A model generated the notes under the pieces. It did no database searches. It saw only the letters and a program-made list of their open reading frames with translations, and was not told where the DNA came from. DNA of 64,000 bases from Helicoverpa zea (Eukaryota > Arthropoda > Insecta > Lepidoptera > Noctuidae): contig NC_061470.1 in the NCBI RefSeq assembly GCF_022581195.2, forward strand, positions 5,952,001 to 6,016,000, read 5' to 3'. Position 1 is the first letter of the stretch, and every line of letters starts with the position of its first letter. Both the position numbers and the translations under genes were made by a program. Positions 57,001-64,000 of the stretch are shown in pieces.

Positions 57001-60000
57001 ACTTTCATGGTGGTCAACGATCCTGATGACGCCATGTTCACCTTCTTAGCGGCTTCGCTGTTTGGCCTGTAAACAAAGAATAACATAATTAGTAAACGTC
57101 CAATAGCACCATCCTTAGTCAGTCCCAGCTCAGAGCGCAGGATTTTTATAAAACACTAGAAAATCAAGAGCAAAATTTTTTTTGTTAGGTTCAAGCATAT
57201 ATGCACTTTATTTCAATAAAGTTGCAGTTGATTTTAAAGTGTCTTATAAAGATCTTCTCCTCTCAATCTGCGCTGGGTCCAATCCAATCCAAAGTCCAAT
57301 CGTTTTTATGCCTTTTACACATGTCCCTACAAAATATTTATAAAAAAAAATTGAGATAAAACTGCCACTTCGGTTATTAAAACTTTTACCTGTAGCTTTT
57401 CATTTTATATAATATATATTTACCTGAACATGCCCATGAAGGTGACCTGCAGGGCCACCCAGACGAGCAGCTGCATGATCAGCATCGGTGGAGTGCTGTA
57501 CGCCATGAACCAGAAGAAGTTCACCGAGCTCGAGTACTCGGGGAACTCGCTGCAATATAAACATTATTAACATTACTCATTTAATATATTGTGACGACGA
57601 TAAATATGGCAGACTAGAGCAATTTGATGTTTCGCCGGCCAGGTACTTATGTTCTTGCAAACAACAACTTAATTCACTCAAATAAACTATCTTTCTAACA
57701 AGGTGAAATAGAAGGTTGTTGAAAGGACCAACGGAATGAATTCTAAATTCTTCTTGGATAGTCAAAATACGCAATATTTATTTGTACGCCTAAGAAATAT
57801 ACAGACTCGAATTCAGTGACGACAAACCAAGTCATTCTTATCCTTACAAATATATAATTTGCGAGTCCTATGCGGGCTTTCGCGCCAAAACTCCTGATCT
57901 GAATTAAATGTTTAGTACACACAGATAATCAAGAACCTAAGAAAGAACATAGGCAACTTTTATTTAGGTGTGCGGAGTAAAATCGCAGGCGAAAGCTAGT
58001 TATTTATAACATCAACTTACGAATCAAAGATCCCTTTGAAGGCGGAGTTGGTGGCAGTTCCGACGAGGGTCCCGCACCCGCCCAGAGTGGACGCGTACGC
58101 TATACTCAGGTAGTAGCAGATCGTTATGTCGCTCGGCATTGGTGCTCTGAAACAAGTTCACGTACATTGTATACATTGAGTTTTAAATATCTATACTAAT
58201 ATTATAAAGCTGAAGAGTTTGTTTGTTTGTTTGTTTGAACGCGCTAATCTCAGGAACTACTGGTACGATTTGAAAAATTCTTTCAGTGTTAGATAGCCCA
58301 TTTATCGAGGAAGGCTATAGGCTACTTTTTATCCGGGTTCGTGCAGAGGTTTCCACGGGATGCGGGTGAAACCGCTGGCAGAAGCTAGTGTGTTATATAA
58401 ATCGCGCCACGAGTCCAGTGGAAAAATGTGTGTGGCAAAAAACTATCGCCGCGTCGATCGGACTTGATTCGCGTCGCGGAGACACGTACACCTATACATT
58501 TTGGAGCACTACAACTTGAAGGTTCGGTTAAAAACGGTAGTGTCTTCGAGTCGTTCGTCATAGTTTTAATTAATTCGACTCTTCAAGCATGTTTCAAATT
58601 GTTACAATAATCTAATTTAAGGTATACTTACTCTTCTTCTCCAGTTTTGGCTACGGGTTTGGAATCTTTTCCATTTTCCGCCGGTGGGTTCTTCTTCCTG
58701 TTTAAGAAGACATCGCCAAGTCCTTGCTGTAAAATAAATATTGCTAACATTACTCTCTAACTACCAGCAGAATGTCTCTTTTTAACATGTTTACGTTTTA
58801 ATATGAAGAGCAGTTTCAGAGAATGATGTTATGATGGAAATATAAAGGGCTTATGTTTAACTGATCACCAGATATAGTAACAAACAGCAGACAAAAATAG
58901 TAAATGATCACCAAAATGAAACTCGCATTTTAATGTAAAACTATCACCAAAGTTTTAACACTTTGCTATCCTATTTAAGTGAAATTACTCCAAAATAAAT
59001 CATGCGTAAGCCAAAAATAGTAAATGATCACCAAAATTAAACCACCATTTTAAAGTAAGATTATAACCGAAGTTTTTAAATTCTGCTATCCTATTTAAGC
59101 AAAATGAGTCCAAAAAAATCATTGTTATCCCAAAAGTAGTAAATGATCACCAAAAGTAGTAAATGATCATCAAAAAAGTTTTTACATCTTGCTATCCTGT
59201 TTAAGTAAACTGACTCCAAAAAAATAAGTTCGGCCTGATAAAATAAATGTAATAACATTATGGGGACCCTTTTCCTGCACTAGCGTGGAAAATTGTCTAT
59301 TGCATGCCTCTAAACAGTGCGATAAGAGTGTATTGAGAAACACATTCTTCTTCTTCTTTCTCCTGCCCTGTTCCCAATTTTACTTGGCGTCGGCGCAATA
59401 TGTCATTTTCTTCCATTTTCCCCTGTCACTCGTCATACTGACACTCACGCATGCATTGCAAGCCGGACACATAACTTAATATGGCATCATAATACTTTAT
59501 TTGGTAATAAGCCTACATTTTATGGCAATCACAGTGACTTATTTAGGCAAAAATAATACATTAATTTGGTCGTCAAGAGTTGGTGATCATTTACTAAATT
59601 TGGTGGTCGAATACAATTTAAAGTGAAGTCGTGACTAAAATAGCTGGTACTATTACATTTTTAGACTTTATTTTTCTGGTGTTCAGTAGATATTTCTGGT
59701 TGCAAAACTTAGGGTATCAAAGCATTTTATGGTGGTCATTATATTTGTTCCCAATATAAAGATAAATTACCTGTTCTAATACTTCTAATATGGCCTCAAC
59801 GATGGGCACCATCATAGTGGTGGCGGCTGCGTTAGACACCCACATTGATATGAACATAGTCACGAAAGTTAATCCAAAGTTCAGTCTGGAAAATAAATTA
59901 CGAATTGAAATACGGCTTTATATTCGGAAGGAGTACTTGCAGTAACATTTACCAATATAGACTTGATTCCATAAGGATAAACAGAATACTGCAGAAAAAC

Positions 60001-61850
60001 ATCAACACCTTTGTGGAACCCAAAACATCACGATACATACAGAGATACAATTAAGAGAAAAACAAAACTGGGCAGATAAGAAAGGCTTGCAATATGTAAC
60101 TTTATAAGCTTCCACATTTTTGATGGCTCTGATTTTGAATATTTTTGTTTTTTTTTGTGGGCTTAACTAGGCTCACCTTCTATGAGAACAGCCAACCACC
60201 TGTACGGTCCACAACGCAACTCTCTTCGGTAACTTAGAATGCTGTACCCCAGCAGCTATCATAAGACCTCCCATGAACATCATATTAGTCTCCTTCATGT
60301 ATGCTGCACAGGTCTTGTCTGAATCCAGTATACCCATGGTGGGGAATAAGACTATTGGCAGCATGGATGTGACTGGTAACGGTAGCAGTTCCAACACCCA
60401 GTAGATTGCCATTATTAGGACTACGTACATGCATCTGTATGCCTGAAAAAGGTATGAAATATCTTATTAATTCTTGAGGTACTTAGTATTTTCTTATATG
60501 GCTTCCTAGAAAGGAGGAGGTTCTCTATTCAGACGTTAGTATTTTTTATTATTGATATTTTTAAGGTAGGACTACAATAGGTACATTGCATTTTATTGTC
60601 TAACATTTCCGATAATATCATTGAATTTAATTGAAAATTAGTAAGTCCTTGTGTAGTTAGTCTTATTATTGCTCTCTTACTCTCTAACTTGAACAGGAAA
60701 AAGGTAAACTTCAAGTATCAAGTCAATTATCATAATTTAAGTAGTGATGAGGCAACCAGTCTGCCTGGTGAAGTGGTCTTAGGCATAAGTGCCGTTCAAG
60801 ATTATCATGGAAAAGATTATTTGTGATTCATAATTTCCTTATAAGTGGCTTGCTTGCTCAGTAATTTACCAGTTATAAAAAAAGGCAGGTGTACTGCTAA
60901 ATAAATATACAAGCTAGTTACAAATGCACACTCCCAGCCTTGAATATACCTTCTATAGAAAAGTCCCTCTTGAAAGAATCTAGATGTCAATTCATTCATA
61001 CCAAACCTGGATTTTTTATTTTTTAAGACTGCAAAATAAATGTTTTATTAATACTTACAGCATCATGATTTAATAAAGGTATAGGCAGTAGGATCAGTGG
61101 TGTGAGTACTACAATAAGTGCCTTCCAATATATAGACACAAACAGTCTCATCCTCTGCCATAGCGTGGCACTTGAACCAGTCTTTGGAAAGTAGTATGTT
61201 GTGGCCCTGGAATATTATATAGAAAATGTTAATAAACTGTAGTATATTTGTTATTTATTAACCTATTTATTTATTTAACTTTGTGCAATCTCCAGTCAAC
61301 CTTAAGGTGATGCAGCGATGACATGGTAACTGTTCTTCTCCTTTAGCAAAAAGTACTTAATGTATTTGGATGGAATTTGCCATAGAGGTAGCTTTAAACC
61401 TATGCCAGAGAAAGACACAAGCAAAATCTTGTTGTATCCAACAATTAGCACACATGGTGTTTTTTAGTTACCATTATGTTTTGCATGAAATAGATATTAA
61501 TTCTTAAATTCAAAGTATAATTCTATACTTTTCCAAATTAATTAATTTAGTGTGATTAGTTTGGTAAAATTATTTCCATGTGTTATTTTTAGAAAATAAA
61601 CATGCTTTCAATCTATTTTTAAACCACCAGTAATGTGATGCAACTGCCGAGAAAGCCAAAAATATTCGCGGAGGACCCTGCACCCTGTAGATTTAGAGAC
61701 TTATTTTCATGGGGTTTTCCGCAATTTTCAGCCTCTTTAAATTGTTGATCATAACATAAACACGAATCTCAAAGCTCATGGAGACCCAAAAAAAGATATA
61801 TTAGCTTACCGTTCGTCGGGCACACCGTTTTCTATGGCCGCATTCGACAT
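54001..61850 (-). CDS. SLC13 family (INDY-like) di/tricarboxylate transporter, 14 exons, 635 aa
   Basis: Exons in transcript order: 61810-61850, 61059-61206, 60177-60442, 59771-59885, 58632-58726, 58021-58146, 57424-57549, 56952-57066, 56639-56730, 56183-56283, 55915-56007, 55286-55479, 54689-54826, 54001-54258. They sum to 1908 bases in phase. Family hallmarks in order: YWVLELLPLPVTSMLPIVLF, ETNMMFMGGLMIAAG, SMWVSNAAATTMMVP (first SNT-type motif, SNA at 169-171), YASTLGGCGTLVGTATN, ITEFTSNVAIANLILP (second motif, SNV at 489-491) and CSMAFHMPVGTPPNAIV, which fits the published Na/sulfate symporter signature. Such proteins carry citrate, succinate and related acids at the plasma membrane; Drosophila INDY is the best-known insect relative. 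Residues about 580-635 form an unusual tail with five N-glycosylation sequons and three Cys. A 5' UTR intron is suggested by an acceptor at 61,932-61,931. Substrate and sodium dependence cannot be told from sequence. Confidence 0.93.
54391..54535 (-). repeat. Interspersed repeat A, copy in intron 13 of the SLC13 gene
   Basis: 'tttacccgcggttttacccg' and 'agtgtagcctatgtcactcg' to 'catattagcatagatttt' follow the order of the 63.3-kb copy, with an internal deletion. Confidence 0.65.
58191..58391 (+). repeat. Interspersed repeat A, full copy in intron 5 of the SLC13 gene
   Basis: Runs from 'ctatactaatattataaagc' to 'gaaaccgctggcagaagcta' (201 bp) with a (GTTT)n run near the left end. It is opposite in orientation to the host gene. 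Confidence 0.8.
58727..59770 (-). other. SLC13 intron 4, filled by a repeat element
   Basis: The 1.04-kb intron is almost entirely the tandem and inverted repeat element described at 58,855-59,755. Confidence 0.7.
58855..59755. mobile_element. Repeat element with ~120-bp tandem units and inverted copies of the same motif
   Basis: 'tagtaaatgatcacc' recurs at about 58,897, 59,017, 59,137 and 59,157, with units of about 120 bp in which 'tgctatcctrtttaag' is also repeated. The reverse complement 'ggtgatcatttacta' appears at 59,582-59,596, near other mirrored phrases, so the right side is an inverted counterpart. A separate repeat phrase ('cctgccctgttcccaatttt') sits at about 59,363. The arrangement recalls non-autonomous elements with internal satellites. 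No coding capacity. Confidence 0.6.
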
Positions 61851-62550
61851 GGTGATTTTTTAATGAAGTAAATCTCGCCAAAAATATTATGGTATTATTT
61901 GTATCACAGTTTCCACATTCTTGGCACCATCTGGAAAAAAAACCGGAGGTCAGAAAGATATACAAAATATAAAAATAATAAAATTAAAGCTACTATATAA
62001 GGAAGGTAACTAAAAGCGACATTAAAATTACCCGCTAAAAGTTAGCGCAATTTCAAACAAATCGTGAGGTCATCGCTTTTATCAGCACAATATTCTTCAA
62101 TCAAAATCAAATGACAACTAAAATTATTGTTGTTACTCGCTGTCGGAAAATCGCATATACGCTTGCTGTTTGCAACAACGTTTCATAAAAACAAAACGTT
62201 ATTAGCATTTATTTCGCAAAAATATGGGCTTTAACTAATTGAATACTATGAAAATGAAATAAATTTATTTAATTGTTAAATATATGGTATTTTAAAATAT
62301 ATAATTTAATTATCATTGTTAAAGAAAATATTTTCTTCGCATGCATTACACAAAACTAAACGTAAAATCATATGTTCGGGCTAGGCAACCTCAAGAAAAT
62401 TAACGTCAAACTCAACTGTCACAAATGATAAAACCAAAACACGACTGATAGCAAAATAAAAATATAATTTAAAGGAATTTAAGTATTAAAACTATCATAA
62501 AAACTGAGTGTAGCATCTTCAAATGTGCCGATAGTGTAATAGCTCCCAAA
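61851..62550. promoter_or_regulatory. Divergent promoter region (SLC13 gene and plus-strand gene)
   Basis: 700 bp separate the start codon of the minus-strand SLC13 gene (61,850) from the putative start at 62,551. Within it a minus-strand acceptor (AG at 61,932-61,931) and a donor-like GGG|GTAATT near 62,030 suggest a short 5' UTR intron for the SLC13 gene. No core promoter element is assigned. Confidence 0.4.
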
Positions 62551-62584
62551 ATGACCAAGCACGAGACTAAAGCTGAGGCGGCAG
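62551..62584 (+). CDS. Possible first coding exon of an unknown gene (partial)
   Basis: An ATG with a good context (cccaaaATGa) opens the frame MTKHETKAEAA and runs into a strong donor (GCAG|GTATGT) at 62,585. The gene would continue past the right end of the window, as no further exon was found to 64,000. Eleven residues are too few to assign a family. Confidence 0.35.
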
Positions 62585-64000
62585 GTATGTACTTCCAATA
62601 AGTTACAATTCGCAGTTACATTGATTTCATTTCGTTTATATACTTTAAATTACTCCTTAGTTCAATTAAAACTAAAGCATTACGGTCCTCAGACAGCTGT
62701 ACAAGTAATAATATTTGATGGAGAGCTGTTGTAGCTTCAACAGTTTCTATTATCAATTTTAGGTTATGTTTAGCGATTGGTTCTGATATTTATCTATAAA
62801 ATCTGTTTGGACTTCCTTTAATTATATAGGATTCACAAAAATTGTTTTGCGAAGTATAAAATCGTTGTAGATATTACATTCTTACGGTCAGTGGATATAT
62901 TGATGGATACATTTGTCTACATGCATTACAGCATAATAGACTTGAGCAACACAATACAGTCACAAGCAATAACGTCACAAGGTACACAACTTGTAACAAA
63001 GTCATAACTGTGGAAACAATTAATTATTTCTACTGACATAAAAATACTTGGTTGAATCCTCCATTTCAGCAGGATAACTATTAAAAATAACTATAACTCA
63101 TATAGAAGACCGCCAGGAGATATCTCCAATACTAATCTCTGAACACTGGTTTACTTATTTAAGTATTTATAAACCCACTCCTTAGTTTGTTTATCTTATC
63201 AGCAGTAATTCAAATCTGATGACCTAATAACTTCTTGTAATGAACTGTTTAATGACTATATGATAAATTAGCCGTTTTCCCTCGGTTTCACCCGCGTCCT
63301 GTGGGAGTTACTGCCCGCACCAGGATAAAATATAGTCTATGTTACTCGCAGATAATATAGTTTTCTAATGGTGAAAGAATATTTAAAATCGGTCCAGTAC
63401 TTTTTGAGTTTATCCATTACAACCAAACAAACAAACAAAGTTTTCCTCTTTATAATATTAGTATAGATAAATACCTGAATTCATTTAACCCTTTCCTAAC
63501 ATCTATGAATTGGTATTCATAAGAACATAACTCCATCTACTTCACAAATACCTGAGGTTGTGGGGGCAGATACTCACTTACAAGCACTTTGAATTATCAC
63601 ACGGTCTTTAACCATGTTTAATTCAAAAAACCTTACCAGCTATTTATGCATGCCTTTGAACATTGATACTGCATTTAAATGATAAACAGGTTTGACTTGA
63701 AATTACCAATAATATTTACATAATGGCTGCTGATTCAAATGTGAATTGTTATGGTGTGGGCACATGTCACTAGCAGTATTTAATAACACATTTTCAAAAT
63801 GGTTCATTGTTATATTAAGTATATGGGCACATCCGGACTGGATTTGAATAGACAAAGAATAAAAATAACTTAATTGGCAAGGTGAATGACAGATTGTATT
63901 ATAAATACCTTACGCTTTATTGAAGTGAAATGCAACTGATCCATGTTTAAAGTTTTTTTGTAGCTTTTCAGCGATATCATTAAATATTTAAATTTTTAAA
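62585..64000 (+). other. Probable first intron of the plus-strand gene, or intergenic
   Basis: Apart from the repeat A copy at 63,270-63,470 I see nothing here. Confidence 0.4.
63270..63470 (-). repeat. Interspersed repeat A, full copy
   Basis: Runs from 'tagccgttttccctcggttt' through 'ataaaatatagtctatgtta' and 'cggtccagtactttttgagt' to 'ttataatattagtatagata'. It is in reverse orientation relative to the copies at 45.2 and 58.2 kb. Confidence 0.78.

Overview
Eukaryotic, moth-like DNA. The window is AT-rich, its coding sequence is cut into small exons with GT..AG introns, and it is full of interspersed repeats of lepidopteran type: a tRNA-headed SINE seen at least nine times, SINE-like and LINE-tail-like modules, and several MITE and foldback families. 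The SINE suggests a noctuid or close relative, but the species cannot be named from the sequence alone. Four genes can be supported, plus fragments at both ends of the window. LAYOUT: 1-10.8 kb is mostly repeats (three copies of a 0.4-kb MITE, SINE pieces) with two weak coding fragments. 10,846-12,549 (-) is a one-exon gene for a 567-residue, probably disordered protein with short docking motifs. 15,311-44,653 (-) is a CRAL-TRIO lipid-transfer gene: 906 coding bases in five exons spread over 29 kb. Its 10-kb and 15.6-kb introns hold most of the mobile DNA, including two large inverted-repeat elements that share a GC-rich core, twin 231-bp MITEs, a hAT-type MITE with a clean target duplication and a SINE with a 16-bp target duplication. 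45,154-51,251 (+) and 54,001-61,850 (-) are two SLC13 (INDY/citrate transporter family) genes lying tail to tail. From 62,551 (+) the first exon of another gene may start, divergent from the second SLC13 gene. HOW THE GENES RELATE: the two SLC13 genes are paralogues. They share the same intron phases and several exon lengths, so I could rebuild both as uninterrupted frames (about 575 and 635 residues). The minus-strand copy keeps the family signature. The plus-strand copy has lost both SNT-type substrate/sodium-site motifs and the C-terminal signature, yet remains open across 16 exons. It looks like a retained transporter that no longer uses the usual binding chemistry, and it is the most interesting item here. 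The CRAL-TRIO gene and the plus-strand SLC13 gene start head to head, 500 bp apart, and may share a promoter region. All gene models are hand-built from splice signals, reading phase and paralogue comparison. Repeat family names are from pattern memory and were not searched against any database.
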